Shown piece after piece: positions 40,621-48,567 of a stretch of DNA of 64,000 nucleotides (position 1 is the first letter of the stretch; every line of letters begins with the position of its first letter). The DNA comes from Actinophytocola glycyrrhizae (GTDB lineage Bacteria > Actinomycetota > Actinomycetes > Mycobacteriales > Pseudonocardiaceae). A model generated the notes under the pieces. It did no database searches and was not told the origin of the DNA. It saw only the letters and a program-made list of their open reading frames with translations. A program made the translations under genes and the position numbers. The stretch is from assembly GCF_042653545.1 (NCBI RefSeq), contig NZ_JBHSIS010000022.1:434001-498000 (forward strand), read 5' to 3'.

Positions 40621-41052
40621 GTGGTCGCCGCGGGAGACGCCGGCAAGGCCGGTGTCGCCGAGAGGCTCGGGATCGAGCCGGGCATGGTCGTCCAGGAACT
40701 CGGCTGGGACGAGGACGTCGACGACGGCGTCCGCGCCGCCGTCGAGGAACAGATCGGTAGCGATCTGGTGGACGAGGATGCCGATGAGGTCGTGGACGTC
40801 GTGCTGCTGTGGTGGCGGGAGGACGACGGTGACCTCGTGGACGCACTCATGGACGCCATGGGTCCCCTCGCCGACAACGGTGTGATCTGGGTCCTCACCC
40901 CCAAAACCGGTCGGGACGGGCACGTCGAGCCGAGCGAGATCGCCGAGGCGGTGCCGACGGCGGGACTGGCGCAGACGTCCAGCGTCAGCGTCGGCAGCGA
41001 CTGGTCGGCGACCAGACTCGTGTCACCCAAGTCGGCGAAGACCAAACGCTGA
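40621..41052 (+). CDS. DUF3052 family protein
   Basis: A 143-aa small acidic protein with the family blocks AGVAERLGIEPGMVVQELGW, DEVVDVVLLWWREDDGDLVD and GVIWVLTPKTGRDGHVEPSE, and a C-terminal SVSVGSDWSATRLVSP. The family is actinobacterial and regularly adjoins aceE; no function is established. The GTG at 40621 has a strong GAGGAGGAG Shine-Dalgarno. The peroxiredoxin gene follows 49 bp downstream. Confidence 0.88.
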   Translation: MVAAGDAGKAGVAERLGIEPGMVVQELGWDEDVDDGVRAAVEEQIGSDLVDEDADEVVDVVLLWWREDDGDLVDALMDAMGPLADNGVIWVLTPKTGRDGHVEPSEIAEAVPTAGLAQTSSVSVGSDWSATRLVSPKSAKTKR

Positions 41053-41101
41053 GCTTCGTTACGCTGTCCTGCGGCACTCACGTATCGGAGGAGGCAGCTC
41101 G

Positions 41102-41551
41102 GTGGTCGACGTCGGTTCCAAGGCGCCGGAGTTCACGCTCAAGGACTACAACAAGCAGGACGTGTCGCTGTCGTCGTACGTCGGGCAGAAGCCGGTGCTG
41201 CTGGTCTTCTACCCGTTCGCGTTCAGCGGCATCTGCACCGGAGAGCTGTGCCAGCTGCGCGACGACTTCGCGTCGTTCGAGGGCGTCGAGGTGCTCGGTG
41301 TGTCCGTCGACACGCCGTTCAGCCTGAAGGTGTGGGCCGAACAGGAGGGCTACCAGTTCCCGCTGCTGTCCGACTTCTGGCCGCACGGAGCCGTCGCGCA
41401 GCAGTACGGCGTCTTCAACGAGAAGGCGGGCATGGCGAACCGGGGCACGTTCCTCATCGACAAGGACGGCGTCGTCCGGTTCGCCGAGGTCAACCAGCCC
41501 GGCGAGGCGCGGGACCAGCAAGCGTGGAAGAAGGCGGTCACGAGTCTGTGA
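41102..41551 (+). CDS. ahpE: AhpE-type 1-Cys peroxiredoxin
   Basis: A 149-aa thiol peroxidase reducing alkyl hydroperoxides and peroxynitrite. The peroxidatic Cys is in YPFAFSGICTGELCQLRDDF (near 45), with the Pro-x3-Ser-x2-Cys pattern. VGSKAPEFTLKDYNKQDVSL is the usual N-terminus, and SLKVWAEQEGYQFPLLSDFW carries the family Trp/Phe core. The second Cys five residues after the first (CTGELC) is worth noting. The neighbouring aceE and DUF3052 match the M. tuberculosis ahpE context. The start is GTG with GGAGG upstream. Confidence 0.92.
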   Translation: MVDVGSKAPEFTLKDYNKQDVSLSSYVGQKPVLLVFYPFAFSGICTGELCQLRDDFASFEGVEVLGVSVDTPFSLKVWAEQEGYQFPLLSDFWPHGAVAQQYGVFNEKAGMANRGTFLIDKDGVVRFAEVNQPGEARDQQAWKKAVTSL

Positions 41552-41555
41552 CCAC

Positions 41556-41581
41556 CGTGGCCGGGCGCCGACCCGGCCACG
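41556..41581. terminator. 10-bp hairpin after ahpE
   Basis: CGTGGCCGGG (41556-41565) pairs with CCCGGCCACG (41572-41581) over a 6-nt loop, directly between the ahpE stop and tRNA-Val. Confidence 0.65.
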
Positions 41582-41584
41582 CAG

Positions 41585-41656
41585 GGGCGTATAGCTCAGC
41601 GGAAGAGCACTCGGTTTACACCCGAGCGGTCGTAGGTTCGATCCCTACTGCGCCCA
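41585..41656 (+). tRNA. tRNA-Val (anticodon TAC)
   Basis: The cloverleaf is complete. Acceptor stem GGGCGTA/TGCGCCC has one G-T pair. The D-arm is in TAGCTCAGCGGAAGAGCA. The anticodon stem CTCGG/CCGAG encloses TTTACAC, with anticodon TAC at 41617-41619. The T-arm is GTAGG-TTCGATC-CCTAC, and the discriminator is A at 41656. The 3' CCA is not encoded. It reads GUA valine codons. Confidence 0.97.
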
Positions 41657-41724
41657 CCCGACCTGTGGCCGACCCTGCTCGGCCTCCCACGGTGTTGCCG
41701 AAGTGCGATCCCACGAACTCGGCA

Positions 41725-41931
41725 ATGGCATGTGGAGGCTGCGGAAAGGAGGCGGCCGCGGCGTCGAACTGGATCCTGACCGTTACTGGGCACGGTCTGT
41801 GCGGGATGTGTAGGGATCCACGATGCCCGAGAGCCGCGGGTCCGCTGTTGCCCCTTCGTGGTGGAGATCGGCTCGTTGTGACGGTGTGTTACGGCTGTCT
41901 CGGCTTATCACCCGTGAGGGTGAGGAGGTAG
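41725..41931 (+). CDS. Small Cys-rich (zinc-ribbon-like) protein
   Basis: A 68-aa frame starting MACGGCGKEA with three CxxC pairs (CGGC, CGMC, CYGC) and a further single Cys. This spacing suggests a zinc ribbon or knuckle. I recognise no family. It stands right after tRNA-Val and 9 bp before a KTSC-domain gene, with which it could be cotranscribed. No good Shine-Dalgarno is visible, so it is tentative. Confidence 0.45.
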   Translation: MACGGCGKEAAAASNWILTVTGHGLCGMCRDPRCPRAAGPLLPLRGGDRLVVTVCYGCLGLSPVRVRR

Positions 41932-41940
41932 CTTGGTGGC

Positions 41941-42150
41941 ATGTACCGCCAGCCGGTGGAGTCGTCCGCTGTGGTCTCTGTCGGTTACGACAAGAAGCGG
42001 CGCATGCTCGAAGTGGAGGTCGATGGCGGTGCGGTGTACCAGTACCTCGACGTGCCGCCGAGGGAGTATTTCGCGCTCGTGAGCGCCGACAGCGTCGGCC
42101 GGTACTACAACCAGCAGATCAAGGTCAACTACGAGTTCCTCAAGGTCTGA
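41941..42150 (+). CDS. KTSC-domain protein
   Basis: A 69-aa protein consisting of a single KTSC domain: QPVESSAVVSVGYDKKRRML, then VEVDGGAVYQYLDVPPREYF and ADSVGRYYNQQIKVNYEF. The short beta-rich fold is common as a stand-alone gene and at the C-terminus of lysyl-tRNA-synthetase-like or phage proteins; its role is unknown. GAGGAGG is upstream of the ATG. Confidence 0.85.
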   Translation: MYRQPVESSAVVSVGYDKKRRMLEVEVDGGAVYQYLDVPPREYFALVSADSVGRYYNQQIKVNYEFLKV

Positions 42151-42168
42151 CCGAAGACGAACTCGCGC

Positions 42169-42840
42169 TCAGTTCGCCGGTTCCAGCTCCGGGTCAGCGT
42201 CGCCCTTCGTGACCGTCACCTCGGGGCGGGCCTTCTTGCGGCGCTTGCGGACCATGACCGTCACGGCGAGGGCGACCGCCAGGACGCCCACGATGACCAT
42301 GCCGCCGGTGCTGAGGATGCCCTCGATCCGCTTCGCGGCCTCGCCGAGCGCCGCACCGATCGCGATGTGCAGGGCCGACCAGCAGATCGCGCCCGCGACG
42401 ACGGCGGGCAGGAACTTGCGGTACGGCAACCCGGACGTGCCAGCCGCCGCCGGGGTCAGTGTGCGGACCACCGGCAGGAACCTGGCGAAGAACACCGCCC
42501 ACGCACCCCTGCGCCGCAGGATGTCCGTCGCCTTGTCCCAGCCATCCGCGCCGTACTTCTGGACCAGCTTCGTCTCCCGCAGCGCGGGGCCGAAACGGCG
42601 GCCGATGGCATAACCGATCGAGTCACCGATACCGGCCGCGACCGTCACCACCATCCACAGCACGAGGAACCGGGACACCGAGTCGACCGTGGTGGCCGCG
42701 ATCAGCAGGCCACCCTCGCCCGGCGCGATGAAACCGAGGCCGATCGTGCACTCCGCGAAGACCAGTGCCCCGGTCGCCCCCACCAGCGCCGGCTGCGGCA
42801 ACGCCTGCAACCACTCCAGGACATCGGTCACCAAAGCCAC
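42169..42840 (-). CDS. DedA family membrane protein
   Basis: A 223-aa DedA/SNARE-associated membrane protein. The family core is visible: GLGFIAPGEGGLLIAATTVD, GDSIGYAIGRRFGPALRETK and RRRGAWAVFFARFLPVVRTL with the conserved R-F-x-P-x-x-R, then TPAAAGTSGLPYRKFL. Five or six helices are present and a Lys/Arg-rich tail is cytosolic. DedA proteins flip polyprenyl phosphate or phospholipids and support membrane homeostasis. It lies just downstream of lipA on the same strand. The ATG at 42840 fits. Confidence 0.9.
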   Translation of the reverse strand: MALVTDVLEWLQALPQPALVGATGALVFAECTIGLGFIAPGEGGLLIAATTVDSVSRFLVLWMVVTVAAGIGDSIGYAIGRRFGPALRETKLVQKYGADGWDKATDILRRRGAWAVFFARFLPVVRTLTPAAAGTSGLPYRKFLPAVVAGAICWSALHIAIGAALGEAAKRIEGILSTGGMVIVGVLAVALAVTVMVRKRRKKARPEVTVTKGDADPELEPAN

Positions 42841-42945
42841 GGTCCGCTCCCCTCAGATGCTTCAACCCCCGGCGGCGCGCCAAGTCTGGCACTAGGACCG
42901 AGGAAAACACATCCGGGTTCCCCCTGACATCAGCCCAGGAGCCGA

Positions 42946-43953
42946 CTACGCCTGCCTGCTCAGGACCGACGTGATCTCCTGCGAAGCCGGGCCGGCCTCC
43001 GAGAGGTGGCGCAGCGCTTCCGGCACCTCGTCGCCGCGGTGGGCGATGGCCTGCGCGTACAGGCGGCCCGCGCGGTAGGACGAGCGGACCAGCGGTCCGG
43101 CCATCACACCGGCGAAGCCGATCGCCTCGGCCGCCTCCTTGTGCTCGAGGAACTCCTCGGGCTTGACCCACCGGTCGACCGGGTGGTGGCGCAGCGACGG
43201 GCGCAGGTACTGGGTGATCGTGATGATGTCGCAGCCCGCGTCGTGCAGGTCCCGCAGTGCCGAGGTGACCTCGTCCGGCGTCTCGCCCATGCCAAGGATC
43301 AGGTTCGACTTGGTGACCAGGCCGACCTCGCGTGCCTCGGTGATGACCCGCAGCGACCGGTCGTACCGGAACGCGGGGCGGATCCGCTTGAAGATCCTCG
43401 GCACCGTCTCCAGGTTGTGCGCGAGCACCTCGGGGCGCGCCCCGAACACCTCGGCCAACTGGTCGGCGTCCGCGTTGAAGTCGGGGATCAGCAGTTCGAC
43501 GCCGGTGCCGGGGTTGAGTGCGTGGATCTGCCGGACGGTCTCCGCGTACAGCCACGCGCCGCCGTCGGCCAGGTCGTCGCGGGCCACGCCGGTGACCGTC
43601 GCGTACCGCAGGCCCATCGCCTGGACCGACTCGGCGACCTTGCGCGGCTCGGTGCGGTCCAGCTCCGCGGGGCGGCCGGTGTCGATCTGGCAGAAGTCGC
43701 ACCGCCTCGTGCACTGCTCGCCCCCGATGAGGAACGTGGCCTCGCGGTCCTCCCAGCACTCGTAGATGTTGGGACAACCGGCCTCCTCGCACACCGTGTG
43801 CAGGCCCTCACGCCGCACCAGGCCCTTGAGCTCGGTGTACTCGGGGCCCATCTTGGCGCGCGTCTTGATCCACGACGGCTTCTTCTCGATCGGTGTCTGG
43901 CTGTTGCGGACCTCGAGACGCAGCAGTTTCCGACCTTCGGGGGCGATCGTCAC
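42946..43953 (-). CDS. lipA: Lipoyl synthase
   Basis: A 335-aa radical-SAM enzyme that inserts two sulfurs into protein-bound octanoyl groups. Both clusters are encoded: auxiliary CX4CX5C in HTVCEEAGCPNIYECWEDRE and radical-SAM CX3CX2C in GGEQCTRRCDFCQIDTGRP. The C-terminal Ser of the RSSY motif (PLVRSSYRAGRLYA) is present. It serves the lipoyl domains of SucB. LipB, usually adjacent, is here about 4.6 kb away with other genes between. Confidence 0.97.
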   Translation of the reverse strand: MTIAPEGRKLLRLEVRNSQTPIEKKPSWIKTRAKMGPEYTELKGLVRREGLHTVCEEAGCPNIYECWEDREATFLIGGEQCTRRCDFCQIDTGRPAELDRTEPRKVAESVQAMGLRYATVTGVARDDLADGGAWLYAETVRQIHALNPGTGVELLIPDFNADADQLAEVFGARPEVLAHNLETVPRIFKRIRPAFRYDRSLRVITEAREVGLVTKSNLILGMGETPDEVTSALRDLHDAGCDIITITQYLRPSLRHHPVDRWVKPEEFLEHKEAAEAIGFAGVMAGPLVRSSYRAGRLYAQAIAHRGDEVPEALRHLSEAGPASQEITSVLSRQA

Positions 43954-44033
43954 GCCGTTCAGGTTACGCCCCTTGACTGGCTTCGACCGTGGCCGTTAGA
44001 CACGGCCGACCCTGCTACTCCTGGAGGCAGTCC

Positions 44034-46565
44034 GTGCATGTCAAACGAAGATTTCTCCTCGCGCTGACCACGGCGGCGCTGGCAGTGACATCGCTCACGG
44101 CGGCCCCTGCGGTCGCGGACCCGGCGGCGACCGGGGAACGGGACTTCGGCAACGGCTCCGAGCGCAACGAGGTGGCCGCGACCGACACCGTGGCCACCCG
44201 ACGCGCCGGTCCGGCAGGTGTGAACACGGCGGGCATCCGGCAGGGCTACCCGCGCAAGACGCGGCTGCGGGTCCACCCGGAGGACGCCACCGACAAGTCG
44301 ATCAAGCTGGGTCTCACGCCCTACCACGCGATCGCGCCGAGGCTGAACGCGTTGCAGGCCCGCAGCGACCGGGTCTCCGTCGAGGTCGTCGGCGAGTCCG
44401 GGCTCGGCCGCGACCTGTACCTGGTCACGCTCACCGCGCCGGAGACGGCCCACGAGACCCGCAGGCAGGACGCCTGGCGCGCGCTGATCGAGGACGACCC
44501 CCGTCGCGCCGCCCGCGACAAGGGGCTCGACCGCGGCTACAAGGCGCCGGTGTGGATCAACAACAACATCCACGGCAACGAGTGGGAGGGCACCGACGCC
44601 GCGCTGCGCCAGATCGAGTACCTGGCGACCACGAACGACCCGGCTGCGAGGCGGCTGCTCACCACCAGCCGGGTGTACTTCAACGTCACCGCGAACCCCG
44701 ACGGCCGGGTGGCGGGCACCCGCGCGAACGCGAGCGGGTTCGACATGAACCGCGACTTCGTGACCAACACGCAGGCGGAGAACCGCGCCATGCGGGACAT
44801 GATCATCGACACGCAGCCGGTGATCACGCTGGACGAGCACGGGTACGTCGGCGGCACGCTGATCGAGCCGACCGGCCCGCCGCACGGGCAGAACTACGAC
44901 TTCGACCTCTACATCGAGCACGGCTACGCGAACGGCCTCGCGATGGAGAAGGCCGTCCAGGCGCTCGGCCACCCCGAGGCGCAGGAGGTCGTGGTGCCCT
45001 TCCGCGACCTGCCGCCCGGCGAGTGGGACGGCTGGCCACCGATCTTCACCGCGCAGTACGCGATGTACCACGGCGCCGTGTCCTACACCGTCGAGATCCC
45101 GCTGCGGGTCAACAACGCCGCCTACGACCAGCTGCCGGTCGAGGAGCTGCGGCGGCGGTCGGCGATCAACACCGACGTGGCCGAGGCGACCATGCGGACC
45201 ACGCTGTCGTACCTGTCGCGGCACCGTGACGAGCTGGTCGACAACCAGATCGAGATCTTCCGGCGCGGTGCGGCAGGGGAGGCGCAGCGGTACCTGCCGG
45301 ACGGGTTCGTGCCCGGTTTCGGGCCAGAGGACCGGTTCACCACCGAGTTCCCCCGCGCGTACGTGATCCCGGCGGGCGCCACACAGCGTTCGGCGACGGC
45401 CGCCGCCCGGCTGGTCGACCAGCTCGTCGCGCACGACGTGCGGGTGCGGCAGGCCACGCGCCCGTTCTCGCTCGGCGGGCGGGCGTACCCGGCCGGGTCG
45501 TACCTCGTCGACATGCACCAGCCGAAGCGGGCGCTGGCCAACGCCATGCCGGAGGCGGGCAAGGACCTGTCAGCGGACGCCCCGCGAATGTACGACATCG
45601 CGGGCTGGAGCCACCGCCTGCTGTGGGGCGCCTCGGTGGACATCGTGCGGCACGGGCACGTGCGGGTGCCGTCGCGGGACGTGGTGGCCGCGTCGCCGAC
45701 CGGTGGCGTGGCCGCCGCGCCGGGCCGGGACCTCGCGCTGCGCCTGCTCGACGGCAAGGACGCGAGCGCGGTGAACGACCTGCTCGGCCGCGGCATCGAG
45801 CTGCGGCGGCTGGCCGACGGGACGGTCGTCGTGCCTGGGGCGGCACGCGCGCAGGCGCGTGCGGTCGCCGACCGGTACGGCGTGCGGTTCGGGACCGCGC
45901 CCCCAGGGGCGGAAGGGAGTGTGCTGCGGCGTGTGACGGTCGCGGCGGCGGTGGCGTCCGACGAGCTGTTCTCCCTGCGGGAGATGGGCTTCGACGTGCG
46001 GCCGGTGTCGACGGCGACGCTCAACGCGGGGTACGACCTTTCGGCCGCCGACGTGCTCGTGGTGTCCTCCGGGCTGCGCTACGACCAGCTCGTGCCGACT
46101 GCGAAGGCGCAGGTGGACGCCTTGTTCGCACGTGGCGGCGTGGTGACGCGCGGTGTGACCGGTTCGCGGTTCAACGCCGACGCCGGGCTGCTTCCGGTGA
46201 CGGCGGTGCCGGGGCGCGGGGACGCGAACGGGATCGTGGACGTCGACTCGTCCGGCGCTTCGGTGCTGACCGGGGCGATGCCGCAGTCGTTCGTGTACTC
46301 GCCGCAGTGGTTCACCGGGCTCGGCGCCGGGGTGCGGGTCGAGCAGCGGTACGCGCCGGGCAACCCGGTGGTCGCGGGCCACTGGCTGCCGAACGAGAAC
46401 GGCTCGGGCGGCCCGACACAGGCCGGTGGTCAACCGGCAGTGGTGTCCGGCGAGGCAAGGGGCGCGCGAGTACTGATGTTCGGCACCGAACCAATGTTCC
46501 GCGCCCACCCGAAGGGCATGTTCGCCCAGGTAGCAACAGCCATCTACTGGACCACCACCCGCTAA
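44034..46565 (+). CDS. Secreted M14 zinc carboxypeptidase
   Basis: An 843-aa exported metallopeptidase. The signal peptide is VHVKRRFLLALTTAALAVTS with cleavage near PAVA-D. The peptidase domain has the zinc motif H-x-x-E in NNIHGNEWEGTDAALRQIEY (near 180), the substrate-arginine region GFDMNRDFVTNTQAENRAMR, LDEHGYVGG as a candidate third ligand, and YTVEIPLRVNNA with the catalytic Glu (near 354). About 400 further residues form an unassigned C-terminal region. Expected substrates are peptides or peptidoglycan stems. GTG at 44034 begins the signal peptide and GGAGG lies 7-11 nt upstream. Its stop is followed at once by a large inverted-repeat cluster. Confidence 0.87.
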   Translation: MHVKRRFLLALTTAALAVTSLTAAPAVADPAATGERDFGNGSERNEVAATDTVATRRAGPAGVNTAGIRQGYPRKTRLRVHPEDATDKSIKLGLTPYHAIAPRLNALQARSDRVSVEVVGESGLGRDLYLVTLTAPETAHETRRQDAWRALIEDDPRRAARDKGLDRGYKAPVWINNNIHGNEWEGTDAALRQIEYLATTNDPAARRLLTTSRVYFNVTANPDGRVAGTRANASGFDMNRDFVTNTQAENRAMRDMIIDTQPVITLDEHGYVGGTLIEPTGPPHGQNYDFDLYIEHGYANGLAMEKAVQALGHPEAQEVVVPFRDLPPGEWDGWPPIFTAQYAMYHGAVSYTVEIPLRVNNAAYDQLPVEELRRRSAINTDVAEATMRTTLSYLSRHRDELVDNQIEIFRRGAAGEAQRYLPDGFVPGFGPEDRFTTEFPRAYVIPAGATQRSATAAARLVDQLVAHDVRVRQATRPFSLGGRAYPAGSYLVDMHQPKRALANAMPEAGKDLSADAPRMYDIAGWSHRLLWGASVDIVRHGHVRVPSRDVVAASPTGGVAAAPGRDLALRLLDGKDASAVNDLLGRGIELRRLADGTVVVPGAARAQARAVADRYGVRFGTAPPGAEGSVLRRVTVAAAVASDELFSLREMGFDVRPVSTATLNAGYDLSAADVLVVSSGLRYDQLVPTAKAQVDALFARGGVVTRGVTGSRFNADAGLLPVTAVPGRGDANGIVDVDSSGASVLTGAMPQSFVYSPQWFTGLGAGVRVEQRYAPGNPVVAGHWLPNENGSGGPTQAGGQPAVVSGEARGARVLMFGTEPMFRAHPKGMFAQVATAIYWTTTR

Positions 46566-46567
46566 CC

Positions 46568-46781
46568 CCGCGAGTCCCCCGTTCAGACCCCGCGAGTCCC
46601 CCGTTCAGAACTCGCGAGTCCCCGGTTCAGAACCGGTGAGTTGGCGGTTCGTGCACAACGTGGACCCAGGCACGAACCGCCAACTCGCGAGCACGAACCG
46701 GGGACTCGCGGGTCGTGAACGGGGGACTCGCGGGTTCTGAACGGGGGACTCGCGGGTCGTGAACGGGGGACTCGCGGGTCA
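46568..46781. repeat. Clustered repeats CGCGAGTCCCCCGTTCA in both orientations
   Basis: Three copies of CGCGAGTCCCC(C/G)GTTCA run forward from 46568. A central hairpin follows, with AGTTGGCGGTTCGTGC and its complement GCACGAACCGCCAACT. Four inverted copies (GAACGGGGGACTCGCGG type) run to 46781. The cluster fills the whole gap between two convergent genes and can fold into one large cruciform or a bidirectional terminator. Its last bases form the stop codon of the next gene. Confidence 0.8.
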
Positions 46782-47240
46782 GGCTGAGGGGGCCAGGCGG
46801 CGGAGTAGGCGTTCCACTGGGTTGCGGCGGGGGGTACTGGTGGGGGTGGAGCGTTGTAGTGCCACGAAGGCGGCGCCGATGGACGTCTCCTCTGCCGGGG
46901 AGTCGCCTGCTTCTGCCAGGCCCGCGGCGCGGGCCAGGGTGCGGTGCTCCGCTTCGATGAGCGGGCGCAGTGCCTCGTCGTCTGCGTGGGCGTCCAGCAG
47001 CGCGCGGAGGTTCGGGTTGTCCTCCGCTGTGCGGCGCCACGCCGCGCCGACCGCGTCCACCGGGTCGCCGTCGGAGAGCTCTGCCAGTTCAAGCCGGGCC
47101 GTGAGCCGCTGGGTCCAGCGGTACTGGAGCGCCAGCAGCAGCTCGCGCTCGTCACCGAAGACGGCGCTCCGGCGCAGTTCCCCCTGCTCGACGGCGGCGT
47201 TCAGCGCGTCTCTGCGGGCGTAGAAATCCTGCCAGCCCAT
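46779..47240 (-). CDS. Conserved hypothetical protein in a TetR divergon
   Basis: A 153-aa, mostly helical protein (MGWQDFYARRDALNAAVEQG, then LLLALQYRWTQRLTARLELA and DPVDAVGAAWRRTAEDNPNL). No signal peptide or membrane segment is present and no family is recognised. It is divergent from a TetR gene, with three operator-like sites in between, so it is the probable TetR target. The ATG at 47240 has a GGGGG stretch upstream; an alternative start 9 codons earlier would lie inside the first operator. Confidence 0.65.
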   Translation of the reverse strand: MGWQDFYARRDALNAAVEQGELRRSAVFGDERELLLALQYRWTQRLTARLELAELSDGDPVDAVGAAWRRTAEDNPNLRALLDAHADDEALRPLIEAEHRTLARAAGLAEAGDSPAEETSIGAAFVALQRSTPTSTPRRNPVERLLRRLAPSA

Positions 47241-47264
47241 GGTGGCCCCCTGCGTGATCGTGGT

Positions 47265-47327
47265 CATACCGTCGGTTTACGACATACCGCCGGTATGGTC
47301 GAACAACATCAACGTACCACCGGTATG
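47265..47327. promoter_or_regulatory. Triple TetR operator, ATACCGCCGGTAT type
   Basis: Three related sites: CATACCGTCGGTTTAC (47265-47280), the perfect palindrome CATACCGCCGGTATG (47283-47297), and CGTACCACCGGTATG (47313-47327). All share TACC-N3-GGT. They fill the divergent promoter of the TetR gene and the hypothetical gene. Confidence 0.75.
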
Positions 47328-47350
47328 TGGCCCTTATGTGTCGTACGGTT

Positions 47351-47968
47351 GTGAGCGTGGTGACAACGCGGTCCAGGCGCGTCGACTACACCGAGTCCAC
47401 CAGGCAGGCGCTGGTCGACTCGGCGCTTCACCTGTTCACGAAGCGCGGTTACGCGGCCACCTCGCTCGACGCGATCGTCAAGAGCGCACGTGTCACCAAG
47501 GGCGCCCTCTACCACCACTTCAGCGGCAAGCAGGCCCTGTTCGAGGCGGCCTTCGACCAGGTGGAGACCAAAGCCATCGCCAAGCTCGCGAACGTGGTCG
47601 ACGGCGACGGGTCGGCGTGGGACCGCGCCATGGCGGGCATCCACGCCTACGTCGGGGTCTGCCTGGAACCCGCCTACCAGCGGATCGTCATCCACGAGGC
47701 ACCCGTGGTCATGGGCTGGGAGCGCTGGCGCGAGGCCGAGGAGCATTTCAGCTACGGGCTGGTGCGCGCCACCGTCGAGTCGCTGATCGCCTCGGGTGAG
47801 ATCGAGCAGCTGCCGGTCGAGGTGACCGCCCGCATCCTGTTCGGCGCGTTGTCGGCGGGCGCGGAGACCATCGCGAGCGCGCCCGACCCGAAGAAGGCGG
47901 CCTCCGACGTGACGAAGACCATCACCGCCGTGATGGCAGGCATGCGGCGGGCCACACTGCCTTCGTGA
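47351..47968 (+). CDS. TetR family regulator
   Basis: A 205-aa repressor. The N-terminal helix-turn-helix is RQALVDSALHLFTKRGYAAT, SLDAIVKSARVTKGALYHHF and SGKQALFEAAFDQVE, a textbook TetR DNA-binding domain. The C-terminal ligand domain has WERWREAEEHFSYGLVRATV and belongs to the TetR_C type common in actinobacteria; the ligand is unknown. GTG at 47351 (VSVVTTRSRRVDYTEST) is chosen so that the operators stay outside the gene. A GNAT gene follows with a GTGA overlap, so they share an operon. Confidence 0.88.
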   Translation: MSVVTTRSRRVDYTESTRQALVDSALHLFTKRGYAATSLDAIVKSARVTKGALYHHFSGKQALFEAAFDQVETKAIAKLANVVDGDGSAWDRAMAGIHAYVGVCLEPAYQRIVIHEAPVVMGWERWREAEEHFSYGLVRATVESLIASGEIEQLPVEVTARILFGALSAGAETIASAPDPKKAASDVTKTITAVMAGMRRATLPS

Positions 47969-48567
47969 TCGAGCTCCACTGGCCCGCGGGCGCACCGGAG
48001 GACCTGCGCGCCGCCGTGCACCGCGTACTGCGCGACGTGGTCGCCGACGGCGGCGCGGTCGGCTACGTCGAACCGCCCACCCGCGCGCAGACCGACGCGT
48101 GGCTCGCCGACGTGCTGGCCGACGTCCGGCGTGGCGACGGCGCGCTCGTGCTCGCCACGGTCGACGGGACCGTTCAGGCCATGGGCACGTGGCGGCGGGA
48201 GCGGCCGCCGGTGTTCCGCACGTCCGCGGAGGTCGCCAAGGTCATGGCACACCCGGCCGCGCGTGGGCTAGGACTGGGCAGGCGGGTGGTGTCCGCGCTC
48301 GTCGACCACGCCCGCCGCGCCGGGCTGGAGCTGCTGACCCTCGGCGTTCGCGGCAACAACCACGGCACCATCCAGCTGTACGAGGAGCTGGGGTTTCGCG
48401 AGTGGGGCAGGCTGCCGAACCGGATCGTGGTCGGCGCCGACCGCTTCGACGACGTGAAGATGATGCTGCCGCTCGGCCACCCACCGGGCGTGCGGCTGCG
48501 CGGCGCCGAACCAGGCGGACCAGGATCGACGCCGCGGCGCGCTAGCGCTGGGCCAGCTCGAAGCTGA
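47965..48567 (+). CDS. GNAT family N-acetyltransferase
   Basis: A 200-aa acetyl-CoA-dependent transferase. The core shows KVMAHPAARGLGLGRRVVSA, which holds the acetyl-CoA pyrophosphate loop (R/Q-x-x-G-x-G/A), then LELLTLGVRGNNHGTIQLYE and LGFREWGRLPNRI. The substrate cannot be deduced. Translationally coupled to the TetR gene by GTGA, it is probably repressed with it. The 3' end overlaps the convergent lipB by 26 bp, and its last 25 codons are low-complexity. Confidence 0.85.
   Translation: MIELHWPAGAPEDLRAAVHRVLRDVVADGGAVGYVEPPTRAQTDAWLADVLADVRRGDGALVLATVDGTVQAMGTWRRERPPVFRTSAEVAKVMAHPAARGLGLGRRVVSALVDHARRAGLELLTLGVRGNNHGTIQLYEELGFREWGRLPNRIVVGADRFDDVKMMLPLGHPPGVRLRGAEPGGPGSTPRRASAGPARS

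Noticed and set aside
40417..40923. N-terminal extension of aceE by 169 codons
   Set aside because: The extension is antisense to the DUF3052 gene and unlike AceE proteins; MSAGTGDPLATQ at 40416 fits the family start.
41585..42150. Integrative element inserted at tRNA-Val
   Set aside because: No integrase, no duplicated tRNA end and no phage genes are seen downstream; kept only as a question in the findings.
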